From Pseudocitrobacter vendiensis (GTDB lineage Bacteria; Pseudomonadota; Gammaproteobacteria; Enterobacterales; Enterobacteriaceae): a stretch of 64,000 bases of DNA. The position numbers and the translations under genes are program-made. Positions 22,137 to 31,145 of this stretch are shown one piece after another (positions within the stretch are counted from its first letter, which is position 1; every line of letters begins with the position of its first letter). The DNA is taken from assembly GCF_943590815.1 (NCBI RefSeq), contig NZ_CALSBS010000001.1, positions 186,001 through 250,000 of the forward strand. Direction: 5' to 3'. The notes under the pieces were generated by a model. The model was given only the letters and a program-made list of their open reading frames with translations, made no database searches and was not told where the DNA came from.

Positions 22137-22151
22137 GACAGGAGTCGTCAA

Positions 22152-23291
22152 ATGATCGATTATGAAGTATTGCGTTTTATCTGGTGGCTGCTAATTGGCA
22201 TCTTGCTGATTGGTTTCGCAGTCGCTGACGGCTTCGACATGGGGGTGGGCATGCTCACCCGTTTCCTCGGTCGTAATGACACCGAGCGTCGAATCATGAT
22301 CAACTCCATCGCGCCACACTGGGACGGAAACCAGGTATGGCTCATCACGGCCGGCGGCGCGCTGTTTGCTGCCTGGCCGATGGTGTACGCCGCCGCGTTC
22401 TCCGGCTTCTATGTCGCGATGATTCTGGTGCTGGCGTCTTTATTCTTCCGTCCGGTGGGCTTCGACTACCGTTCGAAAATTGAAGACACCCGCTGGCGCA
22501 ACATGTGGGACTGGGGCATCTTTGTGGGTAGCTTCGTTCCGCCGCTGGTGATTGGCGTAGCGTTCGGTAACCTGCTGCAGGGCGTACCGTTCCATGTTGA
22601 TGAGTATCTGCGTCTTTACTACACCGGTAACTTCTTCCAGCTGCTGAACCCGTTTGGTCTGCTGGCAGGTGTGGTGAGCGTAGGGATGATCCTGACCCAG
22701 GGCGCAACTTACCTGCAAATGCGCACGGTAGGTGAACTACATCTGCGTACCCGCACCACCTCTCAGGTGGCGGCACTGGTGACGCTGGTGTGCTTCGCGC
22801 TGGCAGGCGTTTGGGTCTACTACGGCATCGACGGCTATGTGGTGAAATCGGTAATGGATCACACCGCTGCCTCTAACCCGCTGACCAAAGAAGTCGCACA
22901 TGAAGCGGGCGCGTGGATGACCAACTTTAACAACATGCCTGCGCTGTGGGCGATTCCGGTACTGGGTGTGGTGCTTCCGCTGCTGACTATCCTGATGACC
23001 CGTCTGGATAAAGGCGCATGGGCGTTCCTGTTCTCCTCACTGACGCTGGCGTGCATTATCCTGACCGCCGGTATCGCCATGTTCCCGTTCATCATGCCGT
23101 CCAGCACGATGTTTAACGCGAGCCTGACCATGTGGGATGCAACGTCCAGCCAGCTGACGCTGAGCGTGATGACTTATGTCGCTGCGGTATTCGTACCTAT
23201 CATTCTGCTGTACACCACCTGGTGCTACTGGAAAATGTTTGGTCGTATCACCAAAGAAGACATTGAACGCAACACCCACTCTCTGTACTAA
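22152..23291 (+). CDS. cydB: Cytochrome bd-I ubiquinol oxidase subunit II
   Basis: Structural partner of CydA in the inner membrane. The 379 aa form eight predicted spans with the N-terminal signature RFIWWLLIGILLIGFA and the acidic FAVADGFDMG segment. It lies 15 bp after cydA and 14 bp before cydX. Confidence 0.97.
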   Translation: MIDYEVLRFIWWLLIGILLIGFAVADGFDMGVGMLTRFLGRNDTERRIMINSIAPHWDGNQVWLITAGGALFAAWPMVYAAAFSGFYVAMILVLASLFFRPVGFDYRSKIEDTRWRNMWDWGIFVGSFVPPLVIGVAFGNLLQGVPFHVDEYLRLYYTGNFFQLLNPFGLLAGVVSVGMILTQGATYLQMRTVGELHLRTRTTSQVAALVTLVCFALAGVWVYYGIDGYVVKSVMDHTAASNPLTKEVAHEAGAWMTNFNNMPALWAIPVLGVVLPLLTILMTRLDKGAWAFLFSSLTLACIILTAGIAMFPFIMPSSTMFNASLTMWDATSSQLTLSVMTYVAAVFVPIILLYTTWCYWKMFGRITKEDIERNTHSLY

Positions 23292-23305
23292 GTAAGGAGC
23301 TTAAA

Positions 23306-23416
23306 ATGTGGTATTTCGCATGGATTTTAGGAACGCTTCTTGCCTGTGCCTTTGGGATAATCACTGCACTGGCGCTTGAACACGTCGAAGCGACCAAAGC
23401 AGGTGAAGAAAAATAG
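23306..23416 (+). CDS. cydX: Cytochrome bd-I accessory subunit X
   Basis: This 36-aa single-span membrane peptide starts MWYFAWILGTLLAC and ends KAGEEK. CydX is required for stable, fully active cytochrome bd in E. coli, where it is 37 aa; here the last residues differ (EEK in place of QEDI). A clear AAGGAG site precedes the ATG. The final G of the TAG stop is the first base of the ybgE GTG start. Confidence 0.95.
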   Translation: MWYFAWILGTLLACAFGIITALALEHVEATKAGEEK

Positions 23417-23709
23417 TGATGAAAATTATCGCAACGCTGTACGCGATAATGGATAAGCGCCCCTTGAGGGCGCTTTCCCTTGTTATGGCCCTGCTGCTGG
23501 CAGGTTGCATCTTCTGGGACCCGACGCGTTTTGCGGCGAAGACCAGCGAGCTTGAAATCTGGCACGGTTTTCTGCTGATGTGGGCTGTTTGTGCAGGCGT
23601 CATTCATGGCGTGGGTTTCCGCCCTCGCGCGCTCCACTGGCAAGGGATTTTCTGCCCGCTTATCGCCGATTTAGTCCTTCTTGCAGGTCTGATTTTTTTC
23701 TTCCTGTAA
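23416..23709 (+). CDS. ybgE: Cyd operon membrane protein YbgE
   Basis: A small inner-membrane protein of 97 aa with three hydrophobic segments (LSLVMALLLAGCIFW, GFLLMWAVCAGVIHG, LIADLVLLAGLIFFFL). It always accompanies cydABX, but its role is not established. The start is taken at the GTG at 23416, overlapping the cydX stop, which gives the K-12 length. The ATG at 23419 would shorten it by one residue. Confidence 0.9.
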   Translation: MMKIIATLYAIMDKRPLRALSLVMALLLAGCIFWDPTRFAAKTSELEIWHGFLLMWAVCAGVIHGVGFRPRALHWQGIFCPLIADLVLLAGLIFFFL

Positions 23710-23981
23710 CCAGGAAACATCCGCAAATATTAATGGGCTTGCAATAGCCCATAAAAATTTACTCTCCGTTTACCTCTCCCCATTCCAAACCACGATTACC
23801 GCGCGTATAGTAGCGAAGTTCAAAAGCTCAAAATTTTTTGCATTACCGGGATGTAAAGTGAATACAACGCTATATACCACGTCATTCATGCTGCATCGAG
23901 GCGGCAAATCCGCGAATCCCCGGGAGCTTACACCAGTAAGTGAGCGGGGTGAGGGATGCAGCCAACGAAGAGGCAGTACGA
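23710..23981 (+). promoter_or_regulatory. ybgC-tol promoter region
   Basis: A 272-bp gap with no gene. It presumably holds the promoter of the ybgC-tolQRA transcript. An open frame continues upstream of ybgC (from 23940), but it adds 14 residues not found in the family. Confidence 0.5.
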
Positions 23982-25075
<1,094 letters not shown>

Positions 25076-25078
25076 GCC

Positions 25079-25507
25079 ATGGCCAGAGCACGTGGACGCG
25101 GACGTCGCGAACTGAAGTCCGAAATTAACATCGTTCCGCTGCTGGATGTGTTGTTGGTGCTGTTGCTGATCTTTATGGCGACGGCGCCGATCATCACACA
25201 GAGCGTGGAGGTTGATCTGCCGGATGCAACCGAATCGCAGGCCGTTAGCAGCAACGATGATCCGCCGGTGATCATTGAAGTTTCGGGTATTGGGCAGTAC
25301 AGCGTAGTGGTTGAAAAGGATCGCTCCGATCAACTGCCGCCAGAGCAGGTTATCGCTGAAGCGAGAAGCCGCCTGCAGGCCAATCCGAAAACGGTCTTCT
25401 TAATTGGGGGCGCGAAAAACGTGCCTTACGATGAAATAATTAAAGCGCTAAACCTGTTACACAGCGCCGGTGTTAAATCTGTCGGGTTAATGACCCAACC
25501 GATCTAA
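25079..25507 (+). CDS. tolR: Tol-Pal proton-channel subunit TolR
   Basis: ExbD-like protein of 142 aa with one transmembrane helix (about 18-38) containing the essential proton-carrying Asp23 (in PLLDVLL), and a periplasmic domain that dimerises. It lies 3 bp after tolQ. A 13-bp perfect hairpin separates it from tolA. Confidence 0.97.
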   Translation: MARARGRGRRELKSEINIVPLLDVLLVLLLIFMATAPIITQSVEVDLPDATESQAVSSNDDPPVIIEVSGIGQYSVVVEKDRSDQLPPEQVIAEARSRLQANPKTVFLIGGAKNVPYDEIIKALNLLHSAGVKSVGLMTQPI

Positions 25508-25521
25508 CCTTTGCGTGTGGT

Positions 25522-25557
25522 CTGTAAGCGTTGCATGCATATTGGCAACGCTTACAG
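25522..25557 (+). other. tolR-tolA intercistronic hairpin
   Basis: CTGTAAGCGTTGC (25522-25534) pairs perfectly with GCAACGCTTACAG (25545-25557) around a 10-nt loop. No T-run follows, so it is not a simple terminator. A processing or mRNA-stability role is an inference. Confidence 0.6.
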
Positions 25558-25589
25558 GCTGACGGGCGAGCAGTTTTTGGGAACCGAGA

Positions 25590-26876
25590 GTGTCAAAGGC
25601 AACCGAACAAAACGACAAGCTTAAACGAGCGATAATTATTTCAGCTGTGCTGCACGTTATCCTGTTTGCAGCACTCATCTGGAGTTCGTTCGATGAGCAC
25701 ATGGATGCTGCGGCCGGTGGCGGCGGTGGTTCGGCCATCGATGCTGTGATGGTCGACCCAGGTGCCGTGGTTGAAAATTACCAGGCGCAGAAGCAATCCA
25801 GCGCTAAACAGCAGGCCGATAACGCCGCGAAGAAAGCGCAGCAGCAGAAAGAAAAAGAAGCCAAAGAAGCTGCCGAAAAAGCAGCGGCTGAAGCGAAAGA
25901 AAAAGCAGACGCTCAGGCGAAAGAGGCTGCAAAAGAAGCCGCCGAAGCGGCGAAGAAAGCCGAAGCTGACGCGCAGAAACAGGCTGAAGAAGCCGCGAAA
26001 GCGGCAGCAGAAGCCGCGAAGAAAGCGCAAGCCGATGCAGCCAAAGCGGCGGCTGACGCGCAGAAACAAGCTGAAGCGGAAGCGGCCAAAAAAGCCGCTG
26101 CTGCTGCGAAGAAAGCGGCAGAAGCGGAAGCGGCCAAAGCGGCGGCCGCCGCGAAAAAAGTAGCCGAAGCAGAAGCGGCGAAAGCGGCAGCTGAAGCGGC
26201 GAAAAAAGCCGAAGCCGAGGCTGCGAAGAAAGCGCAAGCAGAGGCTGATAAGAAAGCCGCTGCCGCTGAAAAAGCAGCAGCGGAAAAAGCTGCCGCCGCC
26301 GAGAAAGCGGCAGCAGACAAGAAAGCTGCGGCTGAGAAAGCGGCTGCTGATAAGAAAGCAGCAGCAGAAAAAGCGGCTGCCGATAAAGCCGCTGCAGCGA
26401 AGAAAGCCGCAGCGGATAAAGCAGCTGCCGACAAAGCGGCTGCGGCAAAGAAAGCAGCAGCAGATAAAGCAGCTGCCGCTTCCGGCGTTGACGACCTGCT
26501 GGGCGATCTCAGCTCAGGTAAGAATGCGCCGAAAGGTAACACCAGTGGTACCGCTGGGGGCTCATCTCCTGCTAAAGGTAATAAGCCGGGGCAGGGTGGT
26601 GCGTCTCAGGCAGAAATCGCGTCCTATATCGCACAGGTTCAGGCCGCGATCCGTGGGCATCTCTATGACTGGGATACCTACAAAGGTAAAACCTGTACGC
26701 TACGTGTAAACCTGGCGCAGGATGGAACTGTATTGACCGTTAAACAGGAAGGCGGCGATCCGGCGTTTTGTCAGCAGATGCTGTCAGCAACCAGTCGGAT
26801 GACCAAATTCCCCAAACCGCCTTCACAGGCTGTCTGGGAAACGTTCAAAAATGCACCACTGGACTTCAAACCTTAA
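25590..26876 (+). CDS. tolA: Tol-Pal bridging protein TolA
   Basis: Inner-membrane-anchored periplasmic rod linking TolQR to TolB/Pal and used by group A colicins and filamentous phage. Domain I is a single helix (about 14-34) with the Ser18/His22 SHLS-type motif that contacts TolQR. Domain II (about 60-300) is an alanine/lysine/glutamate-rich helical rod made of degenerate repeats such as EKAAADKKAAA. Domain III (about 340-428) has one disulfide pair and ends PLDFKP. Start is GTG. It is 428 aa against 421 in K-12; rod length and much of domain III differ from my recollection of K-12. Confidence 0.96.
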   Translation: MSKATEQNDKLKRAIIISAVLHVILFAALIWSSFDEHMDAAAGGGGGSAIDAVMVDPGAVVENYQAQKQSSAKQQADNAAKKAQQQKEKEAKEAAEKAAAEAKEKADAQAKEAAKEAAEAAKKAEADAQKQAEEAAKAAAEAAKKAQADAAKAAADAQKQAEAEAAKKAAAAAKKAAEAEAAKAAAAAKKVAEAEAAKAAAEAAKKAEAEAAKKAQAEADKKAAAAEKAAAEKAAAAEKAAADKKAAAEKAAADKKAAAEKAAADKAAAAKKAAADKAAADKAAAAKKAAADKAAAASGVDDLLGDLSSGKNAPKGNTSGTAGGSSPAKGNKPGQGGASQAEIASYIAQVQAAIRGHLYDWDTYKGKTCTLRVNLAQDGTVLTVKQEGGDPAFCQQMLSATSRMTKFPKPPSQAVWETFKNAPLDFKP

Positions 26877-26882
26877 GTTATA

Positions 26883-26905
26883 TTTCCCCCATGCAAATGG
26901 GGAAA
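26883..26905 (+). other. Hairpin between tolA and tolB
   Basis: TTTCCCC pairs with GGGGAAA around a 9-nt loop, 6 nt after the tolA stop codon. No T-run follows, so termination would be partial at most. The remaining ~100 bp presumably contain the separate tolB promoter known in E. coli. Confidence 0.55.
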
Positions 26906-27008
26906 ATAAAGGCAGTGCGGTCGCAGGGTTTTGGTAGTTTTGTGTATTTGAGTTTGTTAACATTCTGCTAAATTATCGTGGGCTTTTCGTCCAGATAAGG
27001 GAGATATG

Positions 27009-28301
27009 ATGAAGCAGGCATTACGAGTAGCATTTGGTTTCTTAATGCTGTGGGCGGCGGTGCTGCACGCAGAAGTACGTATCGAGATCACCCAAGGGGT
27101 CGATTCGGCACGTCCAATTGGTGTGGTTCCCTTCCAGTGGGCCGGACCGGGCGCAGCACCTGAAGATATCGGCGGTATCGTCGGTGCAGATCTGCGTAAC
27201 AGCGGTAAATTTAACCCGTTAGACAGAGCCAAGCTGCCGCAGCAGCCAGGCTCCGCGCAGGAAGTTCAACCTGCGGCATGGTCTGCGCTGGGTATTGATG
27301 CGGTTGTCGTCGGTCAGGTCTCGCCTAACGCTGATGGCAGCTATACTGTTGCCTACCAGTTGGTCGATACTGGCGGTGCGCCGGGTACCGTTCTGGCACA
27401 GAACTCTTACAAAGTGAACAAGCAGTGGCTGCGTTATGCGGGCCATACTGCCAGTGACGAAGTGTTCGAGAAGCTGACCAGCATCAAAGGCGCGTTCCGT
27501 ACACGTATCGCCTACGTTGTGCAGACTAACGGCGGTCAGTTCCCGTATGAACTGCGCGTGTCTGACTATGATGGCTACAATCAGTTCGTGGTTCACCGTT
27601 CACCACAGCCGTTGATGTCTCCGGCGTGGTCTCCGGACGGATCTAAACTGGCTTACGTTACCTTCGAAAGCGGCCGTTCTGCGCTGGTTATCCAGACGCT
27701 GTCCAACGGTGCGGTTCGTCAGGTAGCGTCGTTCCCGCGTCACAACGGTGCACCAGCGTTCTCTCCGGATGGCAGCAAACTGGCGTTTGCCCTGTCTAAA
27801 ACCGGTAGCCTGAACCTGTACGTGATGGATATCGGCTCGGGCCAGATCCGTCAGGTAACCGATGGTCGCAGCAACAACACCGAACCAACCTGGTTCCCGG
27901 ACAGCCAGAATCTGGCCTTTACCTCTGACCAGGCCGGTCGTCCGCAGGTGTATAAAGTGAATGTTAACGGCGGTGCTCCGCAGCGTATCACCTGGGAAGG
28001 TTCTCAGAACCAGGATGCGGATGTGAGCAGCGACGGTAAGTTTATGGTAATGGTCAGCTCCAATAGTGGTCAGCAGCACATTGCCAAACAAGATCTGGTA
28101 GCGGGTGGCGTACAAGTGTTGTCGTCAACGTTCCTGGACGAAACGCCAAGTCTGGCACCTAACGGCACTATGGTAATCTACAGCTCTTCTCAGGGGATGG
28201 GATCCGTGCTGAATCTGGTTTCTACAGATGGGCGTTTCAAAGCGCGTCTTCCGGCAACTGATGGACAGGTCAAATTCCCTGCCTGGTCGCCGTATCTGTA
28301 A
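27009..28301 (+). CDS. tolB: Tol-Pal periplasmic beta-propeller TolB
   Basis: Secreted protein that binds Pal and TolA and recycles Pal during division. The 430 aa start with a signal peptide (about 1-21, cleavage after VLHA). An alpha/beta domain (about 22-160) and a six-bladed propeller follow, with repeated SPDGSKLAF / FPDSQNLAF blade motifs. The second of two adjacent ATGs is chosen: AAGGGAG lies 5 nt before it, and the result equals the K-12 length. Confidence 0.97.
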   Translation: MKQALRVAFGFLMLWAAVLHAEVRIEITQGVDSARPIGVVPFQWAGPGAAPEDIGGIVGADLRNSGKFNPLDRAKLPQQPGSAQEVQPAAWSALGIDAVVVGQVSPNADGSYTVAYQLVDTGGAPGTVLAQNSYKVNKQWLRYAGHTASDEVFEKLTSIKGAFRTRIAYVVQTNGGQFPYELRVSDYDGYNQFVVHRSPQPLMSPAWSPDGSKLAYVTFESGRSALVIQTLSNGAVRQVASFPRHNGAPAFSPDGSKLAFALSKTGSLNLYVMDIGSGQIRQVTDGRSNNTEPTWFPDSQNLAFTSDQAGRPQVYKVNVNGGAPQRITWEGSQNQDADVSSDGKFMVMVSSNSGQQHIAKQDLVAGGVQVLSSTFLDETPSLAPNGTMVIYSSSQGMGSVLNLVSTDGRFKARLPATDGQVKFPAWSPYL

Positions 28302-28315
28302 TAATAAATAATTGA

Positions 28316-28861
<546 letters not shown>

Positions 28862-28870
28862 GAGAATTGC

Positions 28871-29665
28871 ATGAGCAGTAACTTCAGACATCACATGTTG
28901 AGTCTGTCGTTACTGGTTGGCATAGCGGCCCCCTGGGCCGCTAATGCTCAGGCGCCAATCAGTAGTGTCGGCTCAGGCTCGGTCGAAGACCGTGTCACCT
29001 CCCTTGAGCGTATTTCTAATGCTCACAGTCAACTTTTGACCCAACTCCAGCAACAACTCTCTGACAACCAATCTGATATCGACTCCCTGCGTGGTCAAAT
29101 CCAGGAAAGTCAATACCAGATGAACCAGATTGTTGAGCGCCAGAAGCAGATCCTGTTGCAGATTGACAGTCTGACGAGCGGCGGCGCTGGCGCACAGACG
29201 CAACAGGCGTCCGGTGAGCAGGGCGGCAGCGCGACGGCAACGCCAGCACCGGCAGCCGACGCAGCGGCCTCTGGCGTGCCTGCGCAGACGGGTGACGCCA
29301 ATACGGACTACAACGCAGCGATTGCACTGGTGAAGGATTCCTCTCGCCAGGACGACGCAATGGCGGCGTTTCAGAACTTCGTCAAAAAATATCCTGATTC
29401 AACGTATCAACCGAATGCCAATTACTGGCTCGGTCAGTTGAATTACAACAAGGGTAAAAAAGACGATGCGGCGTACTATTTTGCCTCCGTGGTGAAAAAC
29501 TACCCGAAATCACCGAAAGCGGCTGACGCGATGTTTAAGGTCGGGGTGATCATGCAGGACAAAGGGGATACTGCTAAGGCGAAGGCAGTGTACCAGCAGG
29601 TGGTTGCGAAGTACCCAGGCACCGATGGGGCTAAACAGGCTCAGAAACGCCTTAATGGGATGTAA
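28871..29665 (+). CDS. cpoB: Cell division coordinator CpoB
   Basis: Periplasmic protein (YbgF) that couples Tol-driven constriction to PBP1B peptidoglycan synthesis. The 264 aa comprise a signal peptide (about 1-27), a coiled coil (about 35-103; SQLLTQLQQQLSDNQSDI) that trimerises, a low-complexity linker, and C-terminal TPRs (about 145-264; AMAAFQNFVKKYPDSTYQPN, YPKSPKAADAMFKVGVI). Confidence 0.96.
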   Translation: MSSNFRHHMLSLSLLVGIAAPWAANAQAPISSVGSGSVEDRVTSLERISNAHSQLLTQLQQQLSDNQSDIDSLRGQIQESQYQMNQIVERQKQILLQIDSLTSGGAGAQTQQASGEQGGSATATPAPAADAAASGVPAQTGDANTDYNAAIALVKDSSRQDDAMAAFQNFVKKYPDSTYQPNANYWLGQLNYNKGKKDDAAYYFASVVKNYPKSPKAADAMFKVGVIMQDKGDTAKAKAVYQQVVAKYPGTDGAKQAQKRLNGM

Positions 29666-29673
29666 TGCCTGAA

Positions 29674-29707
29674 GCATGACCAGGAATCGCGTTATTTCTG
29701 GTCATGC
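29674..29707 (+). terminator. Hairpin after cpoB (weak terminator candidate)
   Basis: GCATGACCAG pairs with CTGGTCATGC around a 14-nt loop, 8 nt past the cpoB stop. There is no T-run, so it may be Rho-assisted or simply protect the mRNA 3' end. Confidence 0.45.
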
Positions 29708-29751
29708 CGCATGAAACATAAGCACTTAAGTGATCTTCGTCGAAATATTTG

Positions 29752-29779
29752 TTGCGCTCAATTCTGAAATCAGTAATAT
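29752..29779 (+). promoter_or_regulatory. tRNA operon promoter
   Basis: TTGCGC (29752-29757) and TAATAT (29774-29779), 16 bp apart, are followed by the GC-rich stretch GCCGCCG. Such a discriminator is typical of stringently controlled stable-RNA promoters. The first tRNA starts about 50 bp downstream. Confidence 0.65.
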
Positions 29780-29829
29780 ATGCCGCCGTTGCAACGGGAT
29801 ATTAAACATCTCGAAAACAACGTAAAAGT

Positions 29830-29905
29830 GGGTCGTTAGCTCAGTTGGTAGAGCAGTTGACTTTTAATCAATTGGTCGCAGGTTCGAATCCTGCACGACC
29901 CACCA
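29830..29905 (+). tRNA. lysT: tRNA-Lys (UUU)
   Basis: A 76-nt cloverleaf with acceptor stem GGGTCGT / ACGACCC, anticodon TTT in the loop ACTTTTAAT, T-arm GCAGGTTCGAATCCTGC and encoded CCA. First gene of a seven-tRNA operon whose order (Lys-Val-Lys-Val-Lys-Lys-Lys) matches lysT-valT-lysW-valZ-lysY-lysZ-lysQ of E. coli. Confidence 0.98.
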
Positions 29906-29941
29906 CTAACTCTGTTAGTAAGCAGTATCCAGCGCAGTATC

Positions 29942-30017
29942 GGGTGATTAGCTCAGCTGGGAGAGCACCTCCCTTACAAGGAGGGGGTCGGCGGTTCGAT
30001 CCCGTCATCACCCACCA
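29942..30017 (+). tRNA. valT: tRNA-Val (UAC)
   Basis: A 76-nt tRNA with acceptor stem GGGTGAT / ATCACCC, anticodon TAC in the loop CTTACAA closed by CCTCC/GGAGG, and encoded CCA. It starts 36 nt after the first tRNA-Lys. Confidence 0.98.
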
Positions 30018-30019
30018 CC

Positions 30020-30095
30020 GGGTCGTTAGCTCAGTTGGTAGAGCAGTTGACTTTTAATCAATTGGTCGCAGGTTCGAATCCTGCACGACCCACCA
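30020..30095 (+). tRNA. lysW: tRNA-Lys (UUU)
   Basis: Identical in sequence to the first tRNA-Lys. Only 2 nt separate it from the preceding tRNA-Val, so maturation depends on RNase cleavage between the two. Confidence 0.98.
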
Positions 30096-30127
30096 CTTTA
30101 ACATCGAATGACGATGTTAACCGTGTA

Positions 30128-30193
30128 GGATAACGTTGCGTAGCAACGGCCCGTAGGGCGAGGCGAAGCCGAGTCATCCTGCACGACCCACCA
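30128..30193 (+). repeat. tRNA-Lys 3'-end remnant with three-arm fold (copy 1)
   Basis: The last 18 nt equal the 3' end of tRNA-Lys including CCA. The 5' part can fold into arms GTTGC-GTA-GCAAC, GCCC-GTA-GGGC and GGC-GAA-GCC, enclosed by GGATAAC / GTCATCC. It lacks a proper anticodon and T-arm, so it is not a functional tRNA. Copy 2 lies at 30545-30611. Confidence 0.75.
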
Positions 30194-30234
30194 TCATTTT
30201 GGTGGAAGCAGTTTGTAGTATCCAGCGCAGTATC

Positions 30235-30310
30235 GGGTGATTAGCTCAGCTGGGAGAGCACCTCCCTTACAAGGAGGGGGTCGGCGGTTCGATCCCGTCA
30301 TCACCCACCA
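30235..30310 (+). tRNA. valZ: tRNA-Val (UAC)
   Basis: Same 76-nt sequence as the first tRNA-Val. The 20 nt or so before it (GTATCCAGCGCAGTATC) also repeat the spacer before the first tRNA-Val, pointing to duplication of a spacer-plus-tRNA unit. Confidence 0.98.
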
Positions 30311-30313
30311 CTC

Positions 30314-30389
30314 GGGTCGTTAGCTCAGTTGGTAGAGCAGTTGACTTTTAATCAATTGGTCGCAGGTTCGAATCCTGCACGACCCACCA
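30314..30389 (+). tRNA. lysY: tRNA-Lys (UUU)
   Basis: Same 76-nt sequence as the other tRNA-Lys copies, 3 nt after tRNA-Val. It repeats the tight Val-Lys pairing seen earlier in the operon. Confidence 0.98.
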
Positions 30390-30436
30390 ATTTTAAATTG
30401 GTAACCGAGTAAAAATCTTTCAGGCAACACCCGAAT

Positions 30437-30512
30437 GGGTCGTTAGCTCAGTTGGTAGAGCAGTTGACTTTTAATCAATTGGTCGCAGGTTCGAATCCTG
30501 CACGACCCACCA
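30437..30512 (+). tRNA. lysZ: tRNA-Lys (UUU)
   Basis: Same tRNA-Lys sequence with encoded CCA. It is followed by the second tRNA 3'-end remnant. Confidence 0.98.
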
Positions 30513-30544
30513 ATTTAAAGGTGGTTACTGGTAGAGAACGTGAA

Positions 30545-30611
30545 GGATAACGTTGCGTCAGCAACGGCCCGAAGGGCGAGACGAAGTCGAGTCATCCTGC
30601 ACGACCCACCA
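30545..30611 (+). repeat. tRNA-Lys 3'-end remnant with three-arm fold (copy 2)
   Basis: Nearly identical to copy 1. Differences fall in loops (GTCA for GTA) or as a paired change in the third arm (GAC-GAA-GTC in place of GGC-GAA-GCC), which keeps the stem. It ends with 18 nt equal to the tRNA-Lys 3' end. Confidence 0.75.
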
Positions 30612-30644
30612 TCCTGAATGATTTAAGTAGTAAAATCCCGCAAG

Positions 30645-30720
30645 GGGTCGTTAGCTCAGTTGGTAGAGCAGTTGACTTTTAATCAATTGGTCGCAGGTTC
30701 GAATCCTGCACGACCCACCA
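30645..30720 (+). tRNA. lysQ: tRNA-Lys (UUU)
   Basis: Fifth copy of tRNA-Lys and last intact tRNA of the operon, followed 4 nt later by a strong intrinsic terminator. The open frame across this region (30660-30935) is an artefact of the tRNA and repeats. Confidence 0.98.
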
Positions 30721-30724
30721 GTGT

Positions 30725-30751
30725 AAAAAGGCGCCCTAAAGGCGCCTTTTT
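30725..30751 (+). terminator. tRNA operon terminator, copy 1
   Basis: AAAAAGGCGCC / GGCGCCTTTTT, an 11-bp stem with a 5-nt loop in which the T-run is part of the stem. It is symmetrical and could work in both directions. Confidence 0.9.
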
Positions 30752-30769
30752 GCTATCTGCGGTTTATAC

Positions 30770-30876
30770 GATTCGAACCTGCAGCAGGTTCGGTGTTGAG
30801 CGAAGCGAAACAACGGAGCCGCTTGCGGCGACGACCCGAAGGGCGAGCGAAGCGAGTCATCCTGCACGACCCACCA
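30770..30876 (+). repeat. tRNA-derived remnant (copy 3, rearranged)
   Basis: The segment starts with an inverted tRNA T-arm piece (GATTCGAACCTGC at about 30771). It continues with a diverged three-arm region (CCC-GAA-GGG, GC-GAA-GC) and ends with the 18-nt tRNA-Lys 3' end at 30859-30876. It is more scrambled than copies 1 and 2. Confidence 0.65.
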
Positions 30877-30880
30877 GTGT

Positions 30881-30907
30881 AAAAAGGCGCCCTAAAGGCG
30901 CCTTTTT
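30881..30907 (+). terminator. tRNA operon terminator, copy 2
   Basis: Exact repeat of the first terminator stem-loop, again 4 nt after a CCA end. The shared block runs from the tRNA 3' end through the terminator to about GCTATCT, so it arose by duplication. Confidence 0.9.
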
Positions 30908-30929
30908 GCTATCTACGGTTTGGGAAATT

Positions 30930-31003
30930 GCCTGATGGCGCTTCGCTTATCAGGCCTATACCTCGCATTGCCTTGTAGGTCGGGTAAGCGCAGCGCCACC
31001 CGA
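30930..31003. repeat. Two REP units upstream of nadA
   Basis: GCCTGATGGCG...CTTATCAGGC (30930-30954) and GTAGGTCGGGTAAGCG...GCCACCCGAC (30974-31003) are oppositely arranged palindromic units forming a small BIME between the tRNA operon and nadA. Confidence 0.8.
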
Positions 31004-31054
31004 CAACCACCCGTACTAAAATCTCCACGACTTTTCCCCTCATTTCAGCTATCT

Positions 31055-31072
31055 TGTTTAGCATATAAAACA
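31055..31072 (+). promoter_or_regulatory. NadR operator of nadA
   Basis: TGTTTA-GCATAT-AAAACA matches the NadR box TGTTTA-N6-TAAACA except at one base. NadR represses nadA-pnuC when NAD is plentiful in Salmonella and E. coli. Confidence 0.7.
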
Positions 31073-31145
31073 CCGGTGCCCGATTGATGCGTTTTATACG
31101 CCTGTTATCGGCAATATCGTTAAGTTAGTAAAACGAGACAGCATG

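Noticed and set aside
25641-26542. Long minus-strand and alternate frames opposite tolA (up to 214 codons)
   Set aside because: They arise from the Ala/Lys-rich low-complexity repeats of TolA; no ribosome sites and repetitive Phe/Arg, Leu/Pro or Ala/Ser composition.
29845-30057. Open frame across the tRNA cluster
   Set aside because: It is a translation of tRNA-Lys and tRNA-Val sequence; the same peptide start recurs in each tRNA-Lys copy, including 30660-30935.
30770-30876. Possible eighth tRNA gene
   Set aside because: It has a CCA end but no D-arm, anticodon arm or matching acceptor 5' strand, so it is a remnant.
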